Below, one piece after another: positions 1 through 8,588 of a stretch of 64,000 nucleotides of DNA (within the stretch, counting starts at the first letter, position 1; the number at the start of each line of letters is the position of its first letter). A program made the position numbers and the translations under genes. Origin of the DNA: an uncultured Clostridia bacterium (GTDB taxonomy: Bacteria; Bacillota; Clostridia; Christensenellales; CAG-917); assembly GCA_934277645.1 (NCBI GenBank), contig CAKQUX010000006.1:39584-103583 (forward strand), in the 5' to 3' direction. The notes beneath the pieces were generated by a model. The model saw nothing but the letters and a program-made list of their open reading frames with translations. It did no database searches and was not told where the DNA came from.

Positions 1-373
1 TATTTAGTATTTAAAAATTTAAAACAAAAAGCCAACAATTAAATTTAAACAGTATAAATTTAAACAGTAGTAGAGTTTAAAGTTTATTATATAGTTAGAT
101 TTCTTAGTTAGATTTATTGCTTAATCGTTGCGGCAGATATAACGCTATAAATTGCAATGCAAAATTGCAATACAAATTTAAATACTGAAAATTTCAATGC
201 CATAAATTGAAATGTATTAAGTTGGTACGATAAATTGTAATACGAAGGTAAAAATAAAGCAAAAAGAAATGAAAAATTTTGCTTTACTTAAAAAGCGATA
301 TTTGATAAAATGTGCATAGGTATAAGTTTTGATAAAACAAAAGATTGAATTTAACGTAAAGGAGTTGACTTGT
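1..373. other. AT-rich region with short imperfect repeats
   Basis: No convincing gene is seen. Between about 140 and 245 several variants of the motif AAATTGNAATG occur (AAATTGCAATG, AAATTGCAATAC, AAATTGAAATG, AAATTGTAATAC), giving a degenerate short-repeat look. The strand upstream of 374 may carry the promoter of the following mini-ORF but no clear -35/-10 pair could be assigned. Confidence 0.5.
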
Positions 374-503
<130 letters not shown>

Positions 504-520
<17 letters not shown>

Positions 521-555
521 GCAATAGCCTATGTGGCGATGCGTTTTTGCTTTTT
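504..555 (+). terminator. Stem-loop terminator after the mini-ORF
   Basis: AACGCA (504-509) pairs with TGCGTT (540-545), and GCATAGGC (515-522) pairs with GCCTATG (527-533) across an AATA loop, with an internal bulge. T-runs follow at 544-548 and 551-555. The 5' arm overlaps the end of the mini-ORF, so ribosomes reaching its stop codon would disrupt the stem, as in an attenuator. Confidence 0.65.
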
Positions 556-818
556 AGCAAGTTTATTAGATAAAGGCAGCAAGAGCAGACAAAAAGCAAA
601 GGGTGGCAAAACAAAAGCAAACAAAACTTAAACAAGAACAAGCAAAACGCAACGACTAAAAGAAGAAACAACACCAAAAAACAACCGTAATAAAACCAAA
701 CTATAGCAAAGGTAACAAAAAACATAAACAAAAAACAAAGACAAACAAAACTTAAACAGAGCTGATTTATTTTGCAAAGGCAATTTAAATATAAATAAAA
801 ATAAAAGGAGATAATATT
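556..818 (+). other. A-rich leader of the surface-protein gene
   Basis: The stretch is strongly A/C-rich on the plus strand, with a 16-nt element (AAACAAAACTTAAACA) present twice, at 619-634 and 743-758. It would make an unstructured 5' leader. A ribosome binding site (AAAAGGAG, 803-810) ends it. No promoter was identified with confidence. Confidence 0.5.
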
Positions 819-3536
819 ATGACACACAGCAATATAAAAAAATCAAAGATATTTATGCTGATACTCGGTCTTGCGATGTGCCTTGCGCTTATGCTCGGCA
901 TTGCGATGGCAAGCGGCGCTACAACTGCGTTTGCAGGCGGCGAAACTGACCCTCGCACACCGATCAAAACGATTATCGCAACGTCAAATATTGATGACAT
1001 TGTGGGCTTCGATAAAAGCGTAGAAAGACCTACTTTTAATATAACCGAAGGTTCGCCGGCTTATTTCTTAGCTTATGGTGGTAGTTGCAACTGGAAAATT
1101 AAGACCGCGACAGGCTGGGAAAATTATACGGGCGCAGTGTTTAAGGAAGGGACTTATCAATATGTTACTCAAATTCGTATCGACGAACCGGAAGGTACAA
1201 CTTACGTACTTGACAAAAACGGCATTACCGTCACGGTAAACGGCGTAAAATGGGCAGATAATTCCATCCCCAGCGTTGATGATACGTATTCGTGCGATTG
1301 GGTCTTTTCAAAAGAGTATGAAGTCGTTGCTCCGGCAGGCACGCCGTTGGAATTTTTTAAAAACAATAATTGGGATATCGACAGTGCTTATATAAACCAA
1401 GCGATAACTGCGTTTTCGGTGGCAGACGGCGCGTCGGGCGGCACAAAACCTTACACGTTCTCAAAGGTTTCAGGCCCCGAGTGGCTTGAAGTTGCGGCAG
1501 ACGGCATGGTTTCGGGAACGCCGACAGCTGTGGGCGAAAACGCAGACCTTGTGATTAAGGTCACGGACAGCGCAGCGGATCCCGCCTCAACGGAAATCAC
1601 CCTGAAAGTCGGCAATACGTACGTTCTCCCTGCAGACCGCACAGTAATCAGCGTAATCAGGGCAACTTCAAACATCGGTGAAAAAATCGGTTATGGAAAA
1701 TCCGTGGTTAAACCGTCGTTCACTTTGACGGAAGGCACGCAGGCACATTTTTCCGGCATCATGGGTCACTGGAATAAGAAAGTAGGAACGGAGTGGAAAA
1801 GATATGAAGAAGCGACGTTTACGGAAGGAACTTACATGTATTTTGACCAGCTTCGCGTCGATGACGAATACGGAATGACTCACGTACTAAACAAAGGCGG
1901 CGTATCCGTTTATATCGACGGCGAGTTGTGCGCAGACAATCAAATACCCGATGTATATGACACTTATTCATTAATATACGTTGAAACCGCTGAATATGAA
2001 GTTTTGGGTGCGACGAACATAACCGAAGCTCTTGTGCCTATAAGTGACCTTGACGGAAAAGTGTACAGCGGAGCGGCGCAAGAGCCGACCTTTGGCGGAA
2101 CGCTTGCTTTGGGCACAGACTACGAAGTTAGCTATGCAATAGCCGCAAACGGTGAACTTAGTTCGGACGGCAAGCCTGTAGGCGCAGGAAAGTACTCTGT
2201 TACCGTTACGGGCAAGGGCGCTTATAAAGGAAGTTTCACCAAAGACTTTGTGATTGCAAAGGCAGAACAATCTGCACCGATACTAATAGGTTATGGTCCT
2301 ACAACCGATGGCGGAAGTGACGGCAAAATAACGAGAACGACTAAGGATATGGAATATGACGTCGATTCGTTGTTTACAAATCCAATAGATTGCGCGGACG
2401 GTGAAACCACAGGACTTACTGAGGGTGTGTATTTCGTTCGCATTAAGGAAACGGACAATTATAAGGCAAGCGCTACTTTTCAAGTGGAAGTCAGACTTTA
2501 CAAGGTTACCGTGGAAGACGGCGCCGGTACAGTCGTTAAAAAATATAGAACAGGCGATACCGTCACTATAACGGTCAACAAGCCTAAGGGCAAGGCGTTG
2601 AATAGATGGGTCTATGGGGGCGTTACCATTCCTGACGTAACGAAAGAAACAATAACGTTTGAAATGCCGAACTGCGACGTTAGTTTGGTCGCCGTTTTCG
2701 AGGACGTTGAATATAGCATAACCGTCACAAACGGAACGACAACCTTGAACAAGGCAACGTATCAAACGGAAGTTATCGTAAAGGCAAACGATCCTGCAAC
2801 CGATATGAACTTCGACAAGTGGGAAGTTACGGGACTTGATACGACGGATATGGACCTAACCAAAACGGAAATCAAGTTCAATATGCCTGACGGAAACGTA
2901 ACATTTAAGGCAACTTACTTGGCTGTTAGAAAGTATGATATAGTCGTTGTGGACGGCACGAAAGATATATCCCCTGCAAAAGCAGGCGAAACCGTGACCA
3001 TAACCGCAAACCCTGCTCCTTCGGGAAAAGTCTTTGACAAATGGACTTGCGAAACGGCAGGGGTTACGATTGAGTTTGCAAGTGCGACAAGCAAACAAAC
3101 AACCTTTGTAATGCCTGCAAGCGACGTTAAGATTCAAGCGCATTTCAGAGATATAGAAGCTGCTCCGTCTATTGAAATCAAAGTCAACGGCGGAACAGGC
3201 GCAGGAACTTATAAGCAAGGCGACAGCGTAACCGTTACCGCTGATGCGCCGTCGGCAGGAAAAGTCTTCAAATGCTGGAAAGACGGTAGCGGAAAAATCG
3301 TCAGTACGAACAAGAACTATACCTTTACGGTAGACGGCGAAATTAACCTTACCGCCGTATACGACAATGCGGCAGCGCCTGAAATCGAAACGGACGGCAG
3401 CGGCAAGGGCGGCAGCGGAAAGAGTGGCGGCACGATAAGCGGCGGCAAGGTCGCAGGCATAGTAGTGGGCGTGTTAGCGGCAGTAGGAGCAGCTGTGGCG
3501 GCAGTCGTTATAGTCATAAAGAAAAAGAGAAAATAA
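819..3536 (+). CDS. Membrane-anchored repeat surface protein
   Basis: 905-residue exported protein; AAAGGAG lies 8 nt before the ATG. Residues 1-39 form a long signal peptide with likely cleavage after AFA. A domain of about 115 residues occurs twice (about 56-172 and 281-397; shared landmarks ATSNI, GKSV, EGTY, DDTYS or VYDTYS). Between them lies a putative-Ig domain (about 185-270), then an MBG-like segment with KVYSGA and GAGKYSVTVTGKG (about 400-490). Four InlB/bacterial-repeat-like modules follow (about 560-850; motifs GDTVTIT, FDKW, MP..DV). A Gly/Ser linker leads to one hydrophobic helix and KKKRK at the C-terminus (about 878-905), so it is probably held in the membrane with the repeats outside. 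No LPXTG motif is seen. Binding partner unknown; adhesion is an inference. Confidence 0.85.
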   Translation: MTHSNIKKSKIFMLILGLAMCLALMLGIAMASGATTAFAGGETDPRTPIKTIIATSNIDDIVGFDKSVERPTFNITEGSPAYFLAYGGSCNWKIKTATGWENYTGAVFKEGTYQYVTQIRIDEPEGTTYVLDKNGITVTVNGVKWADNSIPSVDDTYSCDWVFSKEYEVVAPAGTPLEFFKNNNWDIDSAYINQAITAFSVADGASGGTKPYTFSKVSGPEWLEVAADGMVSGTPTAVGENADLVIKVTDSAADPASTEITLKVGNTYVLPADRTVISVIRATSNIGEKIGYGKSVVKPSFTLTEGTQAHFSGIMGHWNKKVGTEWKRYEEATFTEGTYMYFDQLRVDDEYGMTHVLNKGGVSVYIDGELCADNQIPDVYDTYSLIYVETAEYEVLGATNITEALVPISDLDGKVYSGAAQEPTFGGTLALGTDYEVSYAIAANGELSSDGKPVGAGKYSVTVTGKGAYKGSFTKDFVIAKAEQSAPILIGYGPTTDGGSDGKITRTTKDMEYDVDSLFTNPIDCADGETTGLTEGVYFVRIKETDNYKASATFQVEVRLYKVTVEDGAGTVVKKYRTGDTVTITVNKPKGKALNRWVYGGVTIPDVTKETITFEMPNCDVSLVAVFEDVEYSITVTNGTTTLNKATYQTEVIVKANDPATDMNFDKWEVTGLDTTDMDLTKTEIKFNMPDGNVTFKATYLAVRKYDIVVVDGTKDISPAKAGETVTITANPAPSGKVFDKWTCETAGVTIEFASATSKQTTFVMPASDVKIQAHFRDIEAAPSIEIKVNGGTGAGTYKQGDSVTVTADAPSAGKVFKCWKDGSGKIVSTNKNYTFTVDGEINLTAVYDNAAAPEIETDGSGKGGSGKSGGTISGGKVAGIVVGVLAAVGAAVAAVVIVIKKKRK

Positions 3537-3554
3537 AGCAAAATTGTTTTAGAC

Positions 3555-3730
3555 AAAAAGCAAAATTGTTTTATGAAAAACAACAAACGTTAGTTATAAC
3601 AAAAAGCTAAGTAGTTTTATGAAAAACAACAAACGTTAGTTAGTACAAAAAGCTAAATTGTTTTATGAAAAACAACAAACGTTAGTTAGAAAAAAGCAAA
3701 ATTGTTTTATGAAAACAACAAACGTTAGTA
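3555..3730 (+). repeat. Four-copy 40-46 bp tandem repeat
   Basis: Copies start at 3555, 3601, 3647 and 3691 (lengths 46, 46, 44, 40), with partial copies at 3537-3554 and from 3731. Each contains TTTTATGAAAAACAACAAACG or a one-base variant, which includes a tiny reading frame MKNNKR followed by a stop (MKTTNVS-like in the last copy, which has lost one A). The array sits between the stop of the surface-protein gene and its terminator, so it would lie in the 3' untranslated region. Confidence 0.9.
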
Positions 3731-3735
3731 AAAAA

Positions 3736-3768
3736 GCAAAAGCCGATTGCAAAGCAATCGGCTTTTGC
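3736..3768 (+). terminator. Perfect 15-bp stem-loop terminator
   Basis: GCAAAAGCCGATTGC (3736-3750) and its exact complement (3754-3768) enclose an AAA loop. The A/T tracts lie in the stem itself, so it could work in both directions. It ends the surface-protein transcript after the tandem repeats. Confidence 0.75.
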
Positions 3769-4107
3769 CTTCCGATAAACTTATCTTGCGACAAATGGGC
3801 GAAACTATATTTGTGTTAGCAAAAACGGTACTACTTGCACGAAAAGCAAATACAATTTTTGCAAAGCGAAAATATCGGTTTTTGCATTCTAATAAACTTA
3901 TCTTGCGGCAAAACCGACAAAACTATATGTATAGCCGTTTAAATATTACTTTGACTTAGGTCAAATATAACTATCATTTGCACGGTAACTCATAATCGTG
4001 TTAGCGTTGCAAATCATATTCGCTTGTATTTTAAAGGGCAAAATCACGCTATTTGTAAGGTGAATATCCGTTCAATTAAAAAAAATTCAAAAGAATGTGA
4101 AAAACAG
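3769..4107. other. Spacer without a convincing gene
   Basis: A 70-residue open frame is present but has no ribosome binding site and codes a low-complexity basic peptide. A partial duplication is visible: ATAAACTTATCTTGCG and about 20 following bases occur at 3774-3812 and again at 3892-3929. A small hairpin TTGAC-TTAG-GTCAA sits at 3951-3964. Confidence 0.5.
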
Positions 4108-4136
4108 TTGCCAAAACGCTAAAAGTTTGATATGAT
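4108..4136 (+). promoter_or_regulatory. Promoter of tRNA-Gly/tRNA-Lys
   Basis: TTGCCA (4108-4113), 17-nt spacer, TATGAT (4131-4136), 25 nt before the tRNA. The surrounding AAAACAGTTGCCAA is also present at the tRNA-Cys promoter near 63690. Confidence 0.75.
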
Positions 4137-4161
4137 AAATCACGTTGAAGTTAGTGCTTAT

Positions 4162-4236
4162 GCGGGAGTGACTCAGTGGTAGAGTGTCACCTTGCCAAGG
4201 TGAAAGTCGCGGGTCCGAATCCCGTCTCCCGCTCCA
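4162..4236 (+). tRNA. tRNA-Gly (anticodon GCC)
   Basis: The cloverleaf can be drawn: acceptor GCGGGAG/CTCCCGC, anticodon loop TTGCCAA between TCACC and GGTGA, T-arm CGGGTCCGAATCCCG, discriminator T and an encoded CCA at 4234-4236. Confidence 0.97.
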
Positions 4237-4317
4237 AAGTGTTGGCATTAGCTTTCACAAAGACTTGCTAGTCCCCCCATTTGGGAGGGACGAAATGCAA
4301 GCATTTTTGCTTTATAT

Positions 4318-4393
4318 GCGCTGTTAGCTCAGTTGGTAGAGCAACTGACTCTTAATCAGTGGGTCCCGGGTTCGAATCCCTGACGGCGCACCA
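4318..4393 (+). tRNA. tRNA-Lys (anticodon CTT)
   Basis: Acceptor GCGCTGT/ACGGCGC, D-arm GCTCAGTTGGTAGAGC, anticodon loop CTCTTAA between ACTGA and TCAGT, T-arm with GGTTCGAATCC, discriminator A and encoded CCA. It follows tRNA-Gly by 81 nt and is likely co-transcribed with it. Confidence 0.97.
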
Positions 4394-4394
4394 G

Positions 4395-4424
4395 ACGAAT
4401 CGATTTTGTCGGTTCGTTTTTTTT
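4395..4424 (+). terminator. Terminator of the tRNA-Gly/Lys unit
   Basis: ACGAATCG (4395-4402) pairs with CGGTTCGT (4410-4417), one G-T wobble, followed by a run of T to 4424. Confidence 0.85.
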
Positions 4425-4490
4425 ATGTGAGTTTTGTAAAAAACTTTTTTAGAAAACCAAAACTCACCTTTTCAAATTTTATTATTTTTC

Positions 4491-4907
4491 GTTACGCACG
4501 GTTAGCTTTTGCATTTTGCTAATTATAGAGTACGGTTGAACTTAGCTGTCTGTTTGTTACGCTCGGTTAGCTTTGCGTTTTCGCTGATTATAGAGTACGG
4601 TTTGAACTTAGCTGTCTATTTGTTACGCACGGTTAGTTTTGCATTTTGCTAATTATAGAGTACGGTTTGAACTTGGCTGTCTGTTTGTTACGCTCGGTTA
4701 GCTTTTGCATTTTCGCTGATTATAGAGTACGGTTTGAATTTAGCTATCTATTTGTTACGCACGGTTAGCTTTGCATTTTGCTAATTATAGAGTACGGTTG
4801 AACTTAGCTGTCTGTTTGTTACGCACGGTTAGCTTTTGCATTTTGCTAATTATAGAGTACGGTTTGAACTTAGCTGTCTATTTGTTACGCACGGTTAGTT
4901 TTGCATT
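4491..4907 (+). repeat. 65-bp tandem array, 6 full copies plus a partial
   Basis: Copies begin with GTTACGC(A/T)CGGTTAG at 4491, 4556, 4622, 4687, 4754, 4818 and 4884, spacing 64-67 bp. Neighbouring copies alternate at diagnostic positions: units ending CTGTCTG alternate with units ending CT(G/A)TCTA, and copies 2 and 4 share CGCTC and TTTTCGCTGATTA where the others have CGCAC and TTTTGCTAATTA. The array is therefore built from a dimer of about 131 bp. No unique spacers, so it is not a CRISPR array. No ORF crosses it. Confidence 0.92.
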
Positions 4908-4946
4908 AAAGTTTGCATATAGATTGTATATATTTTTATTTCCCTA

Positions 4947-4975
4947 TTGAAATATTGAAAATGATATATTATAAT
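4947..4975 (+). promoter_or_regulatory. Promoter of the GDPD gene
   Basis: TTGAAA (4947-4952), 17-nt spacer, TATAAT (4970-4975), 34 nt before the start codon. Confidence 0.75.
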
Positions 4976-5009
4976 TTATTTATAATTAAAAATCAGGGTG
5001 GAAAACTTA

Positions 5010-5816
5010 ATGAAAAAGATTTATCGTATTATCAGGGCGGTGCATTTGCCTGCGGAGGCGGCGTGCCTTTTTAAGCGTGCGGCAAACGGCTATAAGCATA
5101 TTATCGATTTGGGCGAAAAGAACGGCGTCAAGATGATTGCGCACAGAGGTCTTAGCGCATTGAACCGTGAAAACACGGTTGCGTCCTTTAAAGCGGCGGC
5201 AAAAGAAAACTATTTCGGAATCGAAACCGACGTGCATCTTACCGCTGACGGAAAATACGTCATCATTCACGACGACTTTACGGGCAGAGTAAGCAACGTC
5301 AACGTACCTATCGAAACGTCGACGCTTGACAAAATTCAAGCGGTCAGACTTAAACCGAAAAACGGTGACACTTCGGACGAAGGAACGACAATTCCAATGC
5401 TTACCGATTATATTTCCGTTTGCAAAGACGGCGGCAAAATTGCGGTTTTAGAACTTAAAAATCACTTTGATGAGAAGTATATCGTCGAAATTCTCGATAT
5501 TATAAAGGGTATGGGCTATTTGGAAAATATGGTTTTCATTTCCTTTGATTGGGAAAACTGCCTTACCCTAAGAAAGCTCGGCAAAGATTTTAAAATTCAA
5601 TTCTTGTCGGCAAGATATGATAAAAAACTTGTAAAACACCTTGCCGAACACGGTTTCGCTTTGGACGTATATTACAGGGATTTGACAAAAAAAAGAATTA
5701 AATACCTTCACGACAACGGCGTCGAGGTCAACTGCTGGACGGTGGATAATGCGCGCGACGCTAAACGCCTTATCAAAAACGGCGTAGACTTTATCACCAC
5801 AAACGTACTTGTTTAA
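5010..5816 (+). CDS. Glycerophosphodiester phosphodiesterase
   Basis: 268-residue cytosolic GDPD-family enzyme, expected to hydrolyse glycerophosphodiesters from phospholipid turnover to glycerol-3-phosphate and an alcohol. Family residues are visible: HRG at 45-47, GIETDVHLTADG at 70-81 (metal-binding Glu72 and Asp74) and the second His in IIHDD at 87. Later motifs include LELKN, VNCWTVD and GVDFITTN near the C-terminus, as in the family. The ATG at 5010 is chosen because AGGGTGG (4995-5001) is 8 nt upstream; a GTG at 4998 lies inside that site. No signal peptide. Monocistronic, between the tandem array and a terminator. Confidence 0.9.
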   Translation: MKKIYRIIRAVHLPAEAACLFKRAANGYKHIIDLGEKNGVKMIAHRGLSALNRENTVASFKAAAKENYFGIETDVHLTADGKYVIIHDDFTGRVSNVNVPIETSTLDKIQAVRLKPKNGDTSDEGTTIPMLTDYISVCKDGGKIAVLELKNHFDEKYIVEILDIIKGMGYLENMVFISFDWENCLTLRKLGKDFKIQFLSARYDKKLVKHLAEHGFALDVYYRDLTKKRIKYLHDNGVEVNCWTVDNARDAKRLIKNGVDFITTNVLV

Positions 5817-6161
5817 GAATAATTCGATAGAGCTATAAACGCTAATTCGTTTTTAATTTGCAAACGACTTGCTATCTAAATAACGATTAACGATTAAATT
5901 ATAGGTAATTTATCAATGATAGCGTGACTTATCAAAAAGAGTGCGACTTGTCAAATGGTATTACGTTTTATATGCCGCTTAGTGTATTAGCATAAAAAGT
6001 TAACGAAATTAAAAACGTGTTAAAAAAGACCTTATGAGTTCCATAAGGCCTTTTTTACGTTATTTAATACTAAATTCAATTACTAATATTTAAAATCTTT
6101 AATACTAAACACGATTACTAACGTGTAATTCGTAACAACGTTTAGGTTTTGCAAAATTTTT
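5817..6161. other. AT-rich spacer
   Basis: It contains only the terminator at 6013-6058. No ORF with a ribosome binding site is seen. Confidence 0.5.
6013..6058 (+). terminator. Terminator, module repeated at 8539
   Basis: AAAAAAG-A-CCTTATG pairs with CATAAGG-C-CTTTTTT, flanked by AACGT on the left and ACGTT on the right, which can extend the stem. Nearly the same module occurs at 8539-8588. Confidence 0.85.
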
Positions 6162-6359
6162 TTAATAGGGTTGCAAACCCAAAATATAATCGGTTGACGT
6201 CTGATAAAGTTTTGCAAGCAAAATCAGCGCGGATAAGGGAAGTTCGCGCTTTCCGTTTTCGTATTGCGAATAGGTATTTTGTTTGACGTGAAGATAGTCG
6301 GCAACGTAGGATTGCGTGTAGCCGAATTCTTCGCGAAGTTGCTTTAATCTTAAATTCAT
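6162..6359 (-). CDS. XRE-family (Cro/CI-type) repressor
   Basis: 65-residue helix-turn-helix protein covering just the HTH_3 domain: LKQLREEFGYTQSYVADYLHV followed by KQNTYSQYENGKRELP and an LAxxYxxSxDYILG-like end. It is divergent from a lipoprotein gene at 6452, and the only strong palindrome in the shared region lies inside that gene's promoter, so it probably represses it. The ATG at 6359 is preferred over an in-frame TTG at 6365: TATAAT (complement of 6366-6371) lies exactly 6 nt before it and no ribosome binding site exists, predicting a leaderless mRNA. The same palindrome is found before the gene at 17317-18201, a second likely target. Confidence 0.85.
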   Translation of the reverse strand: MNLRLKQLREEFGYTQSYVADYLHVKQNTYSQYENGKRELPLSALILLAKLYQTSTDYILGLQPY

Positions 6360-6365
6360 AAACAA

Positions 6366-6371
6366 ATTATA
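6366..6371 (-). promoter_or_regulatory. -10 box of the XRE repressor gene (leaderless)
   Basis: TATAAT on the minus strand, then TTGTTT, then the ATG. The -35 region would overlap the -35 of the divergent promoter (TTGTCA at 6391-6396 complement, spacer about 19-20, longer than ideal). Confidence 0.55.
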
Positions 6372-6390
6372 ATTATCGCATTCCGTGATA

Positions 6391-6419
6391 TTGACAAATA
6401 TCTCAAAATGAGATAAAAT
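6391..6419 (+). promoter_or_regulatory. Lipoprotein promoter with operator in its spacer
   Basis: TTGACA (6391-6396), 17-nt spacer, TAAAAT (6414-6419). The spacer and first -10 bases hold the palindrome TATCTCA-AAA-TGAGATA (6399-6415). A repressor bound there would block RNA polymerase. The -35, spacer and start of the -10 are identical, base for base, to the promoter at 18252-18280 on the other strand. Confidence 0.85.
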
Positions 6420-6451
6420 TACGACATAAAATAAAAAGCAGGAGAAGAAAT

Positions 6452-8173
6452 GTGAAGAAAAAATTATTTACGTTTTTATGTTTGGCAATGTGCGTAATTT
6501 TATGCATAGCTCTTTGCGCTTGCGGCGAAACGTCGGACAGCGATAATGGCAAAACGCCTACGGGCGGTACGGAAACCGGCGGTTCGGGAACAGGTGAGAG
6601 CGGCGGTTCGACAGGCGGCTCTGGAACTGGAGAGAGCGGCGGTTCAACGGGCGGTTCGACGATTGAAAACGACGATCCGTTGCCTACTGCGGCGCAAGTC
6701 GTCGAAGCAAGACAAGCGGTTTGCGATTTGAACGAAGAGAATTACGATTTTTCGTTGAAAATCAACGGAACGCTGAACTATCAAGGTTTTAACGGCACGG
6801 CGAACGCAAACTATGAAGGAAAGTACAGATACAACAAAACGACAAACGATTTGAGCTTTTATCGTGAGACAAGCGGAATTTTGCTCAGCGATTCGCAAGA
6901 GTACATTTACACCGAAAACGGCTCAAAAATTAAAATCGTTGCAAACGAAAAGGGAAAAATCAAAAAGGTGTCCGTCGTCGGCACAAACGACAAAGGACTC
7001 AGCCTTGTCAACCTTCCGTTTGTTAAACTTGTTGACGCGCTCAAAGCGGAAAACCTTATCGATATCAAACTTAACGGCAGCGGAAACGGCTTTAAGTATC
7101 AGGCAACGTTGAAGTTGGAGTCGGATTTTTCTGCGCTTCAAGGCATTTACGACGCGCTTGCAAAGTTTGACACCGATATCGAGCTTAGCGGCGTTACGTT
7201 TACGAATCCGAACAACGGCATAGTCGTTTACTTCAATATGGACGGCGACGAGCTTAAAGAATTTACGTTCGGTGCGGAAATTAAAGTTCCTGTCGCAGGG
7301 CAGCTCGTTAGCTTTAAAATTACTTACGAACACAAACTCGGAAGCGGCAACGTTTTGCCACCGTCGATAAAGAGTTTCAAGCTCGGCGAGAATTGCAGCG
7401 ACGATATTGCCGTAATCAACAACGCTCTTGCCACTTTGAAAAACTATGACGCATATTCGCTTGACGTTGCGGCTATCAACGATTTTGACCCGGGCTGGAA
7501 CGTGACCGCAACCGTAGACAAATTTTTGTCGAGAGTTTACAAGAATACCGTAGACGGTTTTGTGAACTTCAACGATACCTACGAATACGTCGCTCACACC
7601 GAAACGGAAGGCAAGGAAACTTATAAGTACACAATCGGAAATATCGAGGACGGAAGCGTTTATATCGTTTCGAGAAAGGGCAAAAACACCGTAACTCCGC
7701 TTTCGGACGTCAGCGTCGATACGCGTTTCGATTATCTTACAGCGCCGTTTATTATCGACGCAAACAAAGTCGATTGTCTTTCAAAAACGATTGCCGACGG
7801 TGTAACTACCTATCAAATCGGCATTAAAGACGAGTATACGGTCGCAATGCAAGACAAGATTCTCGAAATGGTAAATTCAAACAACGTCGAGGGCGTTATA
7901 AAAGCCGAAAACTATTTCAACAACGAGTTTTACAACATTAAAAGCTCGGAACTTATCGTGACTATGCGCAACGGAAAAATCGAATCGATTACGGTAGAAA
8001 CAAACGTCAAATATTGCCCGACGGACGGCGAGTGGGTTGATTCAAACGTTACGCTCAAAAACACGCTTCAACTTTTGGTCAACTCAAATCTCGACAAGGC
8101 AAAGAAATACACCGCTCCAAGCAGTACGGGCAACGTTGTCGGACTTAGCTCGGTAAGCAAAGCAATCAGATAG
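6452..8173 (+). CDS. Lipoprotein with two related halves, XRE-controlled
   Basis: 573-residue predicted lipoprotein. The N-terminus MKKKLFTFLC has a hydrophobic stretch ending in the lipobox LCAC (lipidated Cys24), then a Gly/Ser/Thr/Glu linker (about 30-70) whose DNA is internally repeated. The rest looks like two copies of a beta-rich fold: about 75-290 and 320-560 both begin with an Ala/Leu helix followed by NYDF or NYDAYSL and contain Y-rich strands and DGxxTY-like turns. The second half binds nothing recognisable. The start is a GTG at 6452, 7 nt after AGGAG; the ATG one base earlier hits TGA at once. Its promoter carries the palindromic operator. Function unknown. Confidence 0.8.
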   Translation: MKKKLFTFLCLAMCVILCIALCACGETSDSDNGKTPTGGTETGGSGTGESGGSTGGSGTGESGGSTGGSTIENDDPLPTAAQVVEARQAVCDLNEENYDFSLKINGTLNYQGFNGTANANYEGKYRYNKTTNDLSFYRETSGILLSDSQEYIYTENGSKIKIVANEKGKIKKVSVVGTNDKGLSLVNLPFVKLVDALKAENLIDIKLNGSGNGFKYQATLKLESDFSALQGIYDALAKFDTDIELSGVTFTNPNNGIVVYFNMDGDELKEFTFGAEIKVPVAGQLVSFKITYEHKLGSGNVLPPSIKSFKLGENCSDDIAVINNALATLKNYDAYSLDVAAINDFDPGWNVTATVDKFLSRVYKNTVDGFVNFNDTYEYVAHTETEGKETYKYTIGNIEDGSVYIVSRKGKNTVTPLSDVSVDTRFDYLTAPFIIDANKVDCLSKTIADGVTTYQIGIKDEYTVAMQDKILEMVNSNNVEGVIKAENYFNNEFYNIKSSELIVTMRNGKIESITVETNVKYCPTDGEWVDSNVTLKNTLQLLVNSNLDKAKKYTAPSSTGNVVGLSSVSKAIR

Positions 8174-8403
8174 TTAATAGTTTTTATAGATTTGACGACA
8201 ATTTGAACTGTTAGCAATAAAAACTATTATGCTTTAAGCAGTTATGCAAACAGTCTATGCACTTTAAAATCGGTTTGTTATGGCAAACAATATATGCTTA
8301 AAGATTGCTTTGTCAGTAAATCGTGTACTGTCAGATGAAATGTTTTGTTAGAAAACTATTAGTCAAATATGTTATGGGCGTTAAAGACGTTTAAGCATTA
8401 AAC

Positions 8404-8434
8404 AAAAAATCCGCAACTTGATTGCGGATTTTTT
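8404..8434 (+). terminator. Terminator of the 6452 lipoprotein gene
   Basis: AAAAAATCCGCAA (8404-8416) and its exact complement (8422-8434) with a CTTGA loop. Confidence 0.85.
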
Positions 8435-8538
8435 ATGTCATGAAGTTTTTATGACGATTAGCGAATTTATAGATTTTAATCTGTTTGTCATTAGGATTTT
8501 AATTTAACAATACAAATACAATTTGAAACGACATAACT

Positions 8539-8588
8539 AAAAACGTGTTAAAGAGACCTTATGAGTTCCATAAGGCCTTTTTTACGTT
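8539..8588 (+). terminator. Second copy of the CCTTATG terminator module
   Basis: Almost identical to the module at about 6011-6060, including the flanking AAAACGTGTTAAA and TTTTTTACGTT. Confidence 0.75.

Noticed and set aside
3747..3959. 70-residue open frame
   Set aside because: Starts inside the terminator hairpin, lacks a ribosome binding site and codes a partly duplicated low-complexity peptide.
4491..4907. Possible CRISPR array
   Set aside because: The units are contiguous and similar over their whole length; there are no unique spacers and no cas genes.
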